From an uncultured Clostridia bacterium (GTDB taxonomy: Bacteria; Bacillota; Clostridia; Oscillospirales; Acutalibacteraceae): 64,000 nt of DNA. The stretch spans positions 62,001 through 126,000 of the forward strand of contig CAMJMQ010000002.1 of assembly GCA_946407065.1 (NCBI GenBank), given 5' to 3'. Made by a program: the position numbers and the translations under genes. The notes beneath the pieces are model-generated. The model had not been told where the DNA came from, made no database searches, and saw only the letters and a program-made list of their open reading frames with translations. Shown one piece after another: positions 8,388 through 16,832 of the stretch. The stretch's first letter is position 1. Each line of letters opens with the position of its first letter.

Positions 8388-9350
8388 TTAAAATTCCTCT
8401 TTGATCGATCGGGTGAAGAGGGAGGAGAGTTCTTCTTTTGCACTGCTGTTCTCGAACAAGATCCGATAGACGGCGGTGGTGATCGGCAGATCGACGTTTA
8501 GCTGTTCGCCGAGGCGGAGCATCGCCTTACTGGTCATCACACCCTCAGCAAGCTTCTCGAATTTCTCGCCCTTGATGAACATTTCGCCGAAGCGTCGGTT
8601 GTGGCTCCACGGTGAGAACAGGGTCGCTTCATAGTCGCCTAAGTGGCACAGTCCGTAAGCGGATAGCTCATTGCCGCCGGCGGCTTTAATCAGCCTTGCG
8701 ACCTCGCGTGTGCCGCGCGCCATCAACGCGCCCTTGATAGAGGTGCAGCCCGCGCCGTCCAGCATACCCGCGGCGATACCGACGACGTTCTTTGCCGCCG
8801 CGCCGATCTCTGAGCCAATCAGATCGGTGCCGAGGTAGAAGCGGATCAGCTCGCTGTTGAAGCTATGTACCAGTCGATCTTTGACTTCCTCGTTCTCGGA
8901 GTCGATGACCATGCAGTTCGGGATGCCCTTGACATAATCCTGCGGATGACCGGGGCCGACCCATACCGCGACAGGCGTTTTGTCGGTATCGACAAAATCA
9001 CCCACGACCTGTGTTAAACGCTTACCGGTGCTTTCTTCGATGCCCTTCATGCACAGCACGATGATCTTGCCGTCAAGGTCATACTTTGTGATGGTCTGCA
9101 TGTAGTCACGCAGATACTGCGCGGAGATGGAGATCACGATCACCTCGGCACGCTCGATGGCGAATTGGTGGTCATAGGTGACGGTGATGCTCTCGGGATA
9201 GGTGAGATAGTCGTTATGATGGGTTTTGAGGAGCTGTTGCAGCTCGGGGGCATTCTCCAGTCCGCAGGATACCACCTCGTGACCGATGCGGTCAAGGTAC
9301 CATGCGATGCAGCTGCCCCAGCGTCCGCAGCCTAAAACAGAAATCTTCAT
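8388..9350 (-). CDS. gpsA: Glycerol-3-phosphate dehydrogenase [NAD(P)+]
   Basis: A 320-residue cytoplasmic enzyme that reduces dihydroxyacetone phosphate to sn-glycerol-3-phosphate for phospholipid synthesis. The N-terminal dinucleotide-binding motif is VLGCGRWGSCIAWYL. KGIEESTGKRLTQVV near residue 105 is a conserved NAD/substrate segment. GAAAKNVVGIAAGMLDGAG (~185-203) carries the catalytic lysine. AAGGAG precedes the ATG at 9350. A minus-strand hairpin terminator lies just upstream (9368-9389), separating it from the DUF1292 gene. Confidence 0.93.
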   Translation of the reverse strand: MKISVLGCGRWGSCIAWYLDRIGHEVVSCGLENAPELQQLLKTHHNDYLTYPESITVTYDHQFAIERAEVIVISISAQYLRDYMQTITKYDLDGKIIVLCMKGIEESTGKRLTQVVGDFVDTDKTPVAVWVGPGHPQDYVKGIPNCMVIDSENEEVKDRLVHSFNSELIRFYLGTDLIGSEIGAAAKNVVGIAAGMLDGAGCTSIKGALMARGTREVARLIKAAGGNELSAYGLCHLGDYEATLFSPWSHNRRFGEMFIKGEKFEKLAEGVMTSKAMLRLGEQLNVDLPITTAVYRILFENSSAKEELSSLFTRSIKEEF

Positions 9351-9367
9351 ACATTTCTCCTTAAATG

Positions 9368-9389
9368 AAAAAAGGCGGTTTCATCCGCC
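9368..9389 (-). terminator. Rho-independent terminator, minus strand
   Basis: Read on the minus strand, GGCGG, ATGAAA loop, CCGCC, then six T residues (stem 9374-9378 with 9385-9389). It would stop minus-strand transcription arriving from the DUF1292 gene before gpsA. Confidence 0.65.
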
Positions 9390-9399
9390 GGTTATTGGT

Positions 9400-9890
9400 T
9401 ACTGATAGGAATTAGGTGTGGGGAAAACCCACCATTAAGGCTCCCTTTGGGAAAGGGTACCCCCTTGGGGGAATGTCCGCAAAGCGGACAAGGGGGGAGC
9501 TGCTTCCGGCGAGGAGCTGTCGCCCTTTGGCGACTGAGGGGTTGCAAAAATGCTTGAGTGTGATATTAATCACACGAGTACCCACATTCTTCACTATTCA
9601 ATCTTCAATCTTCAGTTTTCAGTTGTTTTTTAGGTATCCCGCCTGACCGTAACGGTCTTGAGATAACCTGCCTACACGATGACAGGTGGGTGCCCGCCCT
9701 GCGGCTTTAGGCTCCCTTCGTCCAAATGGATGGGAGGTCTGCACACCGCCGAAGGAGCTAAGCTCCCGATTTAAAAGTTGTAGGGTTATTTGCGACCGAT
9801 ACGCGGGTCAGGCAGGATGTTGACGGATCAAAAAGGTTTTGTTAAGCGGTTGCGATTGCGACTTGCAATGACAATTCCAATTTAACAGCC
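9400..9890. repeat. Repeat-rich gap with a composite R1 repeat, an R3-like run and an R2 fragment
   Basis: No credible gene lies here. 9447-9545 is a composite R1 element (AGGCTCCCTTTGGGAAAGGG, an inserted ~55-bp palindromic arm around TGTCCGCAAAGCGGACA, then AGCTGTCGCCCTTTGGCGAC and TGAGGGGTTG). It ends with the palindrome GTGTGATATTAATCACAC. 9590-9630 is an R3-type run (TTCAATCTTCAATCTTCAG). 9852-9880 keeps a degenerate R2 end (GATTGCGACTTGCAATGACA). The rest is unassigned. Confidence 0.6.
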
Positions 9891-10205
9891 TTATTTCTTT
9901 TCCTCGTTTTCTTCCTCGACGTCGTCGAAAAGCTCTTCAAAACGCTTCTCAAAGATCGCGCTGAGTTCATCTAACAGGGCTTCATCCTGAACCTCGGCGA
10001 GCTGTTCCTCGCCGTCCTCTTCGATGACCTCCATGATGTAGTACTCGCCGCTGTCGTCCACGCTGTCCTTGGCGTTGTCATAGATGGGATACAGCGCGTA
10101 GAAAACGCCTTTTTCGTTTTCGATGGTATCAAGGATCTCAAAGTTGTGTTCAACGTTATCCTCGTCGATCAGGGTGATCAGATCGGGCTTATAACTATTG
10201 TCCAT
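9891..10205 (-). CDS. DUF1292 family protein
   Basis: A 104-residue very acidic cytoplasmic protein. The N-terminal part (LITLIDEDNVEHNFEILDTI, then YALYPI) is the pattern of DUF1292/YrzB-type proteins found across Firmicutes. The C terminus is rich in Glu and Asp (ELFDDVEEENEE). The function is unknown. It is usually near mreB/ruvX or alaS-type genes, which are not adjacent here. The gene stands alone between repeats and the divergent exopolysaccharide promoter. Confidence 0.8.
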   Translation of the reverse strand: MDNSYKPDLITLIDEDNVEHNFEILDTIENEKGVFYALYPIYDNAKDSVDDSGEYYIMEVIEEDGEEQLAEVQDEALLDELSAIFEKRFEELFDDVEEENEEKK

Positions 10206-10367
10206 TCATTACCTCAAACTTATTTTCTTTAATATGATTTTACTATGACATCGGCGCGAAGTCAAGAGATTTTTGTAAGATTTCACAATAAAAATCATTC
10301 CTTTTTTTCGATGAAAAACAATTGTTGATCGGGTGCGATTTTGGCATAGGCTTTTTTTGAGAATATA

Positions 10368-10396
10368 TTGAAAAAAACGGCGAAATATAGTATAAT
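10368..10396 (+). promoter_or_regulatory. Sigma-A promoter of the exopolysaccharide genes
   Basis: TTGAAA (10368-10373) and TATAAT (10391-10396) are separated by 17 bases in an AT-rich stretch. It leaves a leader of about 100 bases before the sugar transferase gene. Confidence 0.75.
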
Positions 10397-10502
10397 ATTC
10401 CCGATTATAGGCTTTTGTCCGATACTGAATAGTATCAAGGCATTACCGCATAGTAATAAATGAAACTGAATGTATGACAGAACCGATGAGTTCGGAGGCA
10501 TT

Positions 10503-11204
10503 ATGATTCTTTTACCGTTTGAAAAACTATCTCGAAAGCTCCGATGTGACGAGGTAAAAAAGTACTATGATATCCTGGATAAAAAACGATTCAGTCTGGT
10601 ATTGAAGCGCGTGATGGATATCCTGCTGTCGCTGATCATGATCATCCTGCTGTTGATCCCTATGGCGGTGATCGCGATCATCATCAAGGCGACGTCCAAG
10701 GGTCCCGTTCTGTATAAACAGATACGCGTCACGACCAACAACAAACGCTTTAAGATCTGGAAATTCCGCACCATGACCGTTGGCGCTGACAAAAAAGGCG
10801 CGCTGGTCACCTCGGCGCATGATAACCGCGTGACCGGTATCGGAAAGACCCTGCGCAAGTTCCGTCTGGATGAGCTGCCGCAGGTGTTCCATGTTCTGTC
10901 CGGCAAGATGAGCTTTGTCGGCACACGCCCTGAGGTCGTCAAGTATGTGCAGCAGTATACGCCCGAGATGATGGCGACGCTGTTGATGCCCGCCGGTATC
11001 ACCTCGCTCGCCTCCATCCGCTTCAAGGATGAGGACGCGATGATCGGCGACGTCAGCGACCCGGATGAGGTGGATCGCATTTATGTGGAAGAGATCCTTC
11101 CCAAAAAGATGACATATAATCTGGAGTATCTTTCCCGCTTTGGGTTCAGAAGAGATATCTATCTGATGTTATCCACCGTGAAACATGTTTTTACCGGTGA
11201 CTGA
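10503..11204 (+). CDS. Bacterial sugar transferase (polyprenyl-phosphate glycosyl-1-phosphate transferase)
   Basis: A 233-residue initiating transferase that places a sugar-1-phosphate on undecaprenyl phosphate for exopolysaccharide or capsule synthesis. One membrane hairpin (~residues 30-58) is preceded by LKRVMDILLS. The catalytic domain follows with KIWKFRTM, RKFRLDELPQ and VGTRPEVVKYV, all conserved in the family. The start is ATG 10503 behind TCGGAGG; an in-frame ATG 33 bases upstream has no such site. It lies 20 bases before a polymerase-like gene, so the two probably form a small exopolysaccharide operon from the promoter at 10368. Confidence 0.93.
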   Translation: MILLPFEKLSRKLRCDEVKKYYDILDKKRFSLVLKRVMDILLSLIMIILLLIPMAVIAIIIKATSKGPVLYKQIRVTTNNKRFKIWKFRTMTVGADKKGALVTSAHDNRVTGIGKTLRKFRLDELPQVFHVLSGKMSFVGTRPEVVKYVQQYTPEMMATLLMPAGITSLASIRFKDEDAMIGDVSDPDEVDRIYVEEILPKKMTYNLEYLSRFGFRRDIYLMLSTVKHVFTGD

Positions 11205-11224
11205 CATTATCGTTGAGGATGGTT

Positions 11225-12691
11225 ATGAGTAAGTTCAAAAAAGTGCTTTTGGATACCTCGCTGTTTCGGCGCAGCTACGTGATCTGTATGTTCTGCAGTA
11301 ACCTGTCGTTCGTACTGATCCCCGCGTATGCGGTGCTTGCCGTGCTGTTCGTCTGGGGCGTATTCCTGATGATCTACAATGCGGTCAAGCATCGTACCGT
11401 TTTAAAAACGCGTTACGGTATCTGGCTTTTTGCGTTTGTGGTCACTTCGCTGGTGACAATGATCGTACACATGGCGAGCTCCTTCTTGTATAACGCCTAC
11501 AATTTGATGATGCTGCTGCATGTGTCGATGTGCTTCTTTGTGTTCTATTCCGTACATACCGAAAAGCACCTCAACTTCCGCCGCGAGCTGTATTCCATCT
11601 GCCGCTTCATCGTCTATACCACTACGGTGCTCGGGATCCTCGGTTTGGCATTCCTGATGGCGGAGATCAGCTTTGAGGTGTTGTGGTTCAAGTTCATCGT
11701 CTATGAGAACCGCTTTGACGGCATGTTCATCAATCCGAATCTGCTCGGATTTGTCGCGGTAGTGGCGATCTTCTGCTGTCATATGCTGCTCAAAAAGGAT
11801 TTCATCGCGATCTCGGGTCGCGAGCGCGTCAGCCGTATCTGGATCGGCTCGTGTGTCGCGGTCAACGCGATCTCGCTGCTCTTATGCGACTCCAACGGCG
11901 CGCTGGCGCTGTTGATAGGATACGCGATATTCTTCGTGATATACAAGATGTTTGGCTCCGAGTCAAAGTTCACCGTGCGGCAGATCATCACCAAATCCGC
12001 CGCATGTCTTGCCGCGGGATTGGTTATCGTGATGGCGATGTTCTTTGTTCGCAATGTCACGCAGGCGGGCTTTGTGCAGATCATGCATACCGCGGAATCC
12101 TCGTCGGAGATCACCGGTGATCCCGTGACCGATAAGATCGCGCAGGAAGAAGCCGCCGTGACCTTTGAGCATGAGAATTCCAACATCGACTCCGGTCGAT
12201 TCGTGCTCTGGCAGCAGGCGTCAAAGATGTTCCTGCAGGATCCGATCCTCGGCATCGGCAAGGGCAATATCTACGAGTACGGCACCCGTATCTTTGATGA
12301 CGGTCTCAAGTTCTCGGATAAGTACGGAGCGCTCGCGCCCGTTATGACGGATTTCCACAACGGCTATATCACGATATTGGTTTGCTCGGGTGTGGTTGGA
12401 TTTGTGCTGTTCAGCATCTTCGGACTGCGGTTTTTCAAACATATCACGATGCATGTCTTTCGGGATGACAGCCTGCATGAGAGCGTGTTGCCGTGTATGT
12501 ACTCGTTCTTGTGCTCCTATCTGATCTACTCGTTCATCGAGGTAGGATTGCTGCTGAATCCGACGTTCACGATCATCTTCTTCTGGCTGATACTCGGGTA
12601 TACCTCCTGCTTCCTCGTCAAATATGAGCCCGACAGCACGCTCGGCACCTTCGTCCTGTTCGGACGCACCTTCCGCAAGAGCATTTTGTAA
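11225..12691 (+). CDS. O-antigen ligase/polymerase-like membrane protein (Wzy type)
   Basis: A 488-residue multi-pass membrane protein with about ten hydrophobic segments. A large extracytoplasmic loop lies in the C-terminal half (~residues 280-390), containing SGRFVLWQQASKMFLQDPILGIGKGN. That GR..W......DPILGIGxGN stretch and the following DFHNGYITILVCSG are the usual marks of the Wzy_C/WaaL superfamily. It would polymerise or transfer lipid-linked sugar repeats made after the upstream sugar transferase. ATG 11225 follows GAGG by 6 bases; two earlier in-frame starts (11213, 11219) are less well placed. Confidence 0.85.
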   Translation: MSKFKKVLLDTSLFRRSYVICMFCSNLSFVLIPAYAVLAVLFVWGVFLMIYNAVKHRTVLKTRYGIWLFAFVVTSLVTMIVHMASSFLYNAYNLMMLLHVSMCFFVFYSVHTEKHLNFRRELYSICRFIVYTTTVLGILGLAFLMAEISFEVLWFKFIVYENRFDGMFINPNLLGFVAVVAIFCCHMLLKKDFIAISGRERVSRIWIGSCVAVNAISLLLCDSNGALALLIGYAIFFVIYKMFGSESKFTVRQIITKSAACLAAGLVIVMAMFFVRNVTQAGFVQIMHTAESSSEITGDPVTDKIAQEEAAVTFEHENSNIDSGRFVLWQQASKMFLQDPILGIGKGNIYEYGTRIFDDGLKFSDKYGALAPVMTDFHNGYITILVCSGVVGFVLFSIFGLRFFKHITMHVFRDDSLHESVLPCMYSFLCSYLIYSFIEVGLLLNPTFTIIFFWLILGYTSCFLVKYEPDSTLGTFVLFGRTFRKSIL

Positions 12692-12752
12692 GAAGCATTT
12701 AACTATTTGCATGAATCGGTGAAATCATCCGATAATATCCGTGGTGATAAAT

Positions 12753-13235
12753 GTGACACTCTATTTACAACGTGATATTTCGACACTGAACGCACGGTAT
12801 CAGGTCGCCGATGAAAAGGGCAAGCTCCGCTATACGGTGACCGGAAAACGCAATCCCTCCGGCGAGAGCGTCCGCATCCGCGATACCGCCGGTAACACCG
12901 TGTGTAAGATCCGCTCCCTCGGCTTTACCGCGCTGTCGGTGTACAGCATCAGCGCGGGCGGAGAGAGCATGCGGCTGAATATCGCCGTCGGCAACGGTCG
13001 TGCGTCGATCCGCTTCCGCGGGATCAGTTTTCTTGTCCGCGGTGATGTGTTGATGGGCTCCTACTCCATCCTCGACGCAGATACCGCGGTGGTGTGTACG
13101 GTGGGCAAGGATTTTGCCCGCGATTGCACCCAGCTCATGCTTCGGCAAAAGGAAAGAGAGCTCTTTTGCCTGGCGACGGCGATCTGTATCGACAGCCTGA
13201 ACATTTGTCAAACGCCCGCCTTGCAGATGTCATAG
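12753..13235 (+). CDS. LURP-one-related (DUF567-type) protein
   Basis: A 160-residue soluble protein with the tubby-like LURP-one pattern: LYLQRDISTLNARYQVADEK at the start, then beta-strands with KLRYTVTGK and VCKIRS. A second, similar half carries FLVRGDVLMGSYSILD. The function of this family in bacteria is unknown. The GTG at 12753 gives the short N terminus typical of the family; GTGs at 12741 and 12744 are also open and the choice is uncertain. It follows the polymerase gene by about 60 bases. Confidence 0.7.
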   Translation: MTLYLQRDISTLNARYQVADEKGKLRYTVTGKRNPSGESVRIRDTAGNTVCKIRSLGFTALSVYSISAGGESMRLNIAVGNGRASIRFRGISFLVRGDVLMGSYSILDADTAVVCTVGKDFARDCTQLMLRQKERELFCLATAICIDSLNICQTPALQMS

Positions 13236-13242
13236 ATGATAA

Positions 13243-13297
13243 ATTGTCATTGTGAAGCATCTGACTCACCTGTCAGATGCTGTGGCAATCTCAATTG
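13243..13297 (+). repeat. Dispersed repeat, family R2
   Basis: ATTGTCATTG and TGTGGCAATCTCAATTG ends flank the palindromic centre GCATCTGACTCACCTGTCAGATGC. Confidence 0.75.
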
Positions 13298-13329
13298 ATA
13301 TTTAACTCATTAAGAAAGGATGAATACAA

Positions 13330-13806
13330 ATGGACAAGTTATTACGTTTATTAAGTGAAAACTCCAATTACACGACCGCGCAGCTTTCGATGATGCTCGG
13401 CGAGCCCGAGGAAGCCATCGAGGCGCGTATCAAGGAATATGAGAACAACGGCGTGATCCGCGGTTATCAGGCGGTCGTCAACTGGGACGATGTGCCCGAT
13501 GCGGGCGTCATGGCGATCATCGAGCTCAAGGTCGCTCCGCAGATGCAGAAGGGCTTTGACGATATCGCCGAGAAGATCATGCAGTATGACGAGGTGGAGT
13601 GCGTCTACCTGATGGCGGGCGCTTATGATCTGCTTCTCATCGTCAACGGCAGAACCATTCAGGAGGTATCCTCCTTTGTCGCCAAGCGTCTGGCGGCGAT
13701 GCACGGCATTTTGTCTACCGCGACCCACTTTATGCTCAAGCGCTATAAAGAGGACGGTGTTCCGCTGGTCGATACGAAAAAAGACGGAAGGGAAATGATC
13801 GTCTGA
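13330..13806 (+). CDS. Lrp/AsnC family transcriptional regulator
   Basis: A 158-residue regulator. An N-terminal winged helix-turn-helix (~1-60: LLRLLSENSNYTTAQLSMML, ending ENNGVIRGYQAVVNW) is followed by an RAM/AsnC ligand-binding domain (~65-145, including VECVYLMAGAYDLLLIV). Such proteins bind amino acids and control transport or metabolism genes. The stop overlaps the start of the aminotransferase gene (TGATG), so the regulator probably responds to an amino acid linked to that enzyme and may control this operon. AAAGGATG precedes the ATG. Confidence 0.92.
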   Translation: MDKLLRLLSENSNYTTAQLSMMLGEPEEAIEARIKEYENNGVIRGYQAVVNWDDVPDAGVMAIIELKVAPQMQKGFDDIAEKIMQYDEVECVYLMAGAYDLLLIVNGRTIQEVSSFVAKRLAAMHGILSTATHFMLKRYKEDGVPLVDTKKDGREMIV

Positions 13807-14990
13807 TGAATTATTCCGAAAAGCTGACGCCGTCGATCCAAAGCGTGAAGCCCTCGGGCATCCGCCGCTTCTTCGATATCGTCAATGAGATGGATCATGT
13901 GATCTCCCTGTCGGTCGGCGAGCCCGATTTCCAGACCCCGTGGCATGTGCGCGAGGCGGGTATCGAGTCGCTTGAACAGGGCAAGACATGGTATACCCCG
14001 AACCGCGGCTTCAAGGAGCTGTGTCTGGAAATAACAAAATTCTATAAAAGAAAATACAATCTTACATATGACCCTTTGACTGAATGTCTGGTCACGGTCG
14101 GCGGCAGTGAGGCGATCGACAACGCGATCCGCTGTATGGTGTCACACGGCGACGAGGTGCTGATCCCTCAGCCCTCCTTCGTGTGCTATGAGCCGTTGAC
14201 GGTCATGGCGGGTGCGACGCCTGTTATCATTCAGACAAAAGCGGAGAACGCCTTCCGCTTGACGCCCGAGCAGCTTGAGGAGAAGATCACCGACAAGACC
14301 AAGCTCCTGATCCTGCCGTATCCGAACAATCCGACGGGCGGCATCATGGAGCGCGAGGATCTGGAGGCGATCGCCGAGGTGATCAAGAAGCATGATCTGA
14401 TGGTGCTCTCCGACGAGATCTACTCCGAGCTGACCTATGAGGGCAAACATCATGTTTCTATCGCCTCGATCGACGGCATGCAAGAGCGCACCGTGGTCAT
14501 CAACGGCTTCTCCAAGGCATACGCGATGACGGGCTGGCGACTGGGCTATGCGCTCGCGCCCAAGGAGATCTGCGCGATGATGGTCAAGCTCCACCAGTTC
14601 TGTATCATGTCCGCTCCCACAACGGCGCAGTATGCCGCGATCGAAGCGCTCAAAAACGGCGACGACGACATCGAGATGATGAAGGGCGAGTACGATATGC
14701 GACGCCGCTTTGTCGTCGGCTCTCTCAACGAGATGGGGCTGACCTGCTTCAATCCCGAGGGCGCGTTCTACTGCTTCCCCTGTATCAAATCCACGGGGCT
14801 GAGCAGTGATGAATTCTGCACGCGTCTGCTCCAGAGCAAGCACGTCGCGCTGGTGCCCGGTTCTGCGTTCGGTGACTGCGGCGAGGGCTATGTGCGCCTG
14901 AGCTATTGCTATTCGATCAAGCATTTAAGACAGGCGATGAAGCTGATCAAAGAGTTTTTGAAGGAATTGAAAGATGAAAATAACGGTTAA
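13806..14990 (+). CDS. Aminotransferase class I (PLP-dependent, aspartate/PatA-like)
   Basis: A 394-residue fold-type I aminotransferase. The PLP-binding lysine is in NGFSKAYAMTGWRLGY (~residues 232-247). ILPYPNNPTGG (~167-177) carries the conserved asparagine, and LSVGEPDFQTPWHV is at the N terminus. The arginine that binds the substrate carboxylate is in GYVRLSYCYS near the C terminus. The substrate may be aspartate or an aromatic amino acid; the sequence alone does not decide. It starts within the stop of the Lrp gene and its last 17 bases overlap ispE, giving a tightly coupled lrp-aminotransferase-ispE unit. Confidence 0.93.
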   Translation: MNYSEKLTPSIQSVKPSGIRRFFDIVNEMDHVISLSVGEPDFQTPWHVREAGIESLEQGKTWYTPNRGFKELCLEITKFYKRKYNLTYDPLTECLVTVGGSEAIDNAIRCMVSHGDEVLIPQPSFVCYEPLTVMAGATPVIIQTKAENAFRLTPEQLEEKITDKTKLLILPYPNNPTGGIMEREDLEAIAEVIKKHDLMVLSDEIYSELTYEGKHHVSIASIDGMQERTVVINGFSKAYAMTGWRLGYALAPKEICAMMVKLHQFCIMSAPTTAQYAAIEALKNGDDDIEMMKGEYDMRRRFVVGSLNEMGLTCFNPEGAFYCFPCIKSTGLSSDEFCTRLLQSKHVALVPGSAFGDCGEGYVRLSYCYSIKHLRQAMKLIKEFLKELKDENNG

Positions 14991-15864
14991 AGCGCCGGCA
15001 AAAATCAACCTGACGCTCGATATCGTCGGCAAGCGCGCCGACGGCTACCACGACGTCGCCATGGTGATGCAGACGGTCTCTCTCTATGACACCGTCACCG
15101 TTGAGAGATTGTCGGGCGAGGGCGAGGGGATCGCCGTAGCCTGCCCTGCTTATCCCGATGTGCCGACGGATGACAGCAATATCGTGTGCAAGGCGGCACG
15201 GGCGTTTTTCGACAAGACCCGCGTTACACCCGCACCGCTTTCGATCACGATCGAGAAAGAGATCCCGACGCAGGCAGGCTTGGCGGGCGGTTCCACCGAC
15301 GGCGCGGCTGTTGTGCTGGCGCTGAATCAGATTTTTGAAACGCGCCTGAGCATGGATGAGATGGCGCAGATCTGCGCCCACTTCGGCTCGGACGTACCGT
15401 TCTGTTTGTTGGGCGGCACCATGCTCGCGACCGATACCGGCACGACGCTCAAGAAACTGCGCGCCATGCCCGATTGTCATATCGTGATCTGCAAGCCCGC
15501 GATCTCCGTGTCCACCGCCGCGGCATACGCCGCCTGTGACGCGCGCGAGCCCAAAGGCTTCCTCTATACCGACGAGCTGATCAAGCGGCTCTACAGCCGC
15601 GATATCCGCGGGCTCGCCACCTGCCTGTACAACGAGTTCGAGCAGGTGATGGAACTGCCCGCGATCAATGAGATTAAGCGCGAGATGATCGTCTGCAAGG
15701 CGCTGGGCGCTTCCATGAGCGGATCGGGCTCGGCGGTCTATGCAATCTTCCTCAATCAGAAGAATGCGGAGAAATGCGTTAATATTCTGAAAGAGAAATA
15801 TAAAAATGTATTCCTCACCAAGCCCCTCAAAGACGGCTGTTGTGTTGAAAGGGTTGAACCCTGA
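14974..15864 (+). CDS. ispE: 4-diphosphocytidyl-2-C-methyl-D-erythritol kinase
   Basis: A 296-residue GHMP kinase of the non-mevalonate isoprenoid pathway; it phosphorylates CDP-methylerythritol. The N-terminal PAKINLTLDIVGKRADGYHD is the family signature. The ATP-binding glycine-rich motif is PTQAGLAGGSTDGAAV (~residues 92-107), a variant of GLGGGSSDAA. The third GHMP motif is GASMSGSGSAVYAIF. The gene begins 17 bases inside the aminotransferase gene. The region after it (15865-16131) holds two R2 repeats in opposite orientation. Confidence 0.96.
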   Translation: MKITVKAPAKINLTLDIVGKRADGYHDVAMVMQTVSLYDTVTVERLSGEGEGIAVACPAYPDVPTDDSNIVCKAARAFFDKTRVTPAPLSITIEKEIPTQAGLAGGSTDGAAVVLALNQIFETRLSMDEMAQICAHFGSDVPFCLLGGTMLATDTGTTLKKLRAMPDCHIVICKPAISVSTAAAYAACDAREPKGFLYTDELIKRLYSRDIRGLATCLYNEFEQVMELPAINEIKREMIVCKALGASMSGSGSAVYAIFLNQKNAEKCVNILKEKYKNVFLTKPLKDGCCVERVEP

Positions 15865-15950
15865 CGAGCTTTCGTGTTACATGCACGAAAGTGTCCGCCG
15901 GACAGGATACGCTGGTTAATCTCGGGCGTGGTATTTGACTTTTTTAATCG

Positions 15951-16024
15951 GTTGAGATTGCCACAGGGCGCATTTCAGATTGTCATTGCGAGGAGGAACT
16001 TCGTTCCGACGTGGCAATCTCAAC
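15951..16024. repeat. Two R2 repeats head to head
   Basis: A minus-orientation end (GTTGAGATTGCCAC, 15951-15964) is followed by a complete plus-orientation copy (ATTGTCATTGCGAGG through GTGGCAATCTCAACC, ~15979-16024). CCATTGCGCCCTTCGCAATGAC lies directly after. The pair can form a long hairpin. Confidence 0.7.
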
Positions 16025-16131
16025 CTTTACCATTGCGCCCTTCGCAATGACTATTTTGAATAAAGTGAATAAACCAATAATTACCTGCCAAAGATGATAC
16101 AGTACTCCATTTGAAAAGGCAGGTAATTCTT

Positions 16132-16722
16132 TTGAAGAAATATATCCATCTGTTTGTCGGCTCTGTCATCATCGCGGGGATGCTTCTTTGCTTACCCTTT
16201 GTTAATTCTTGTGAGGAATTATCCGAGGATGTACTGCGCGTACATATCCTCGCGAATTCCGATTCCGCCGCTGACCAGAGCTTAAAGCTCGGTGTGCGTG
16301 ACCGTGTCCTCAGGGAGTGCTCCGATTATTTCAACGGCTGTAATGATAAGGCGGAAGCGATCAGGATCACTAAAACACATCTGAGCGAGATCGAGCAGAT
16401 CGCGTCAAGCGAGATCAAGCGCCGCGGCTTCGATTATCCTGTCACGGCACAGGTCGGCGAGATGTACTTCAACACGCGCTATTATGATGACTTCACCATG
16501 CCCGCCGGTCAGTATGACGCGTTGCGCCTGACTATCGGCAACGGTGAGGGGCAGAACTGGTGGTGCGTGATGTATCCGTCGCTGTGCGTCGGCGCCGCGA
16601 GTGAGACGCAGATGAAGGATGAACTCGACGACGGCGAGTATGAGGTAGTCACCGCCGACAAATACGATTTTCGCTTCAAGCTCGTCGAATACTGGGAAGG
16701 TTTTCGTTCTTTGTTCCGATGA
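16132..16722 (+). CDS. spoIIR: Stage II sporulation protein R
   Basis: A 196-residue secreted signalling protein made in the forespore under sigma-F. It triggers SpoIIGA to process pro-sigma-E in the mother cell. A signal/anchor segment (~5-25, IHLFVGSVIIAGMLLCLPFV) is followed by the family hallmark LRVHILANSDSAADQSLKLGVRD (~39-61). Further conserved features are FNTRYYDDFTMPAGQYDALRL and GQNWWCVMYPSLC. The start is most likely TTG 16132, nine bases after AAGGCAGG; an upstream TTG at 16111 would add residues before the signal sequence. No promoter was resolved. Confidence 0.93.
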   Translation: MKKYIHLFVGSVIIAGMLLCLPFVNSCEELSEDVLRVHILANSDSAADQSLKLGVRDRVLRECSDYFNGCNDKAEAIRITKTHLSEIEQIASSEIKRRGFDYPVTAQVGEMYFNTRYYDDFTMPAGQYDALRLTIGNGEGQNWWCVMYPSLCVGAASETQMKDELDDGEYEVVTADKYDFRFKLVEYWEGFRSLFR

Positions 16723-16774
16723 GGATGTACCGAAAACAGGACATTTTATATGATAGGATAAAGCAGTAATAAGC

Positions 16775-16813
16775 TGTTGAGATTGCCACGGCTCCTTGAG
16801 TCCCGCAATGACA
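16775..16813 (-). repeat. Dispersed repeat, family R2, minus orientation
   Basis: GTTGAGATTGCCACGG through CCCGCAATGACA, with a short palindromic centre, lies just before addB. Confidence 0.65.
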
Positions 16814-16832
16814 TCATAAACGCGGAGGAATT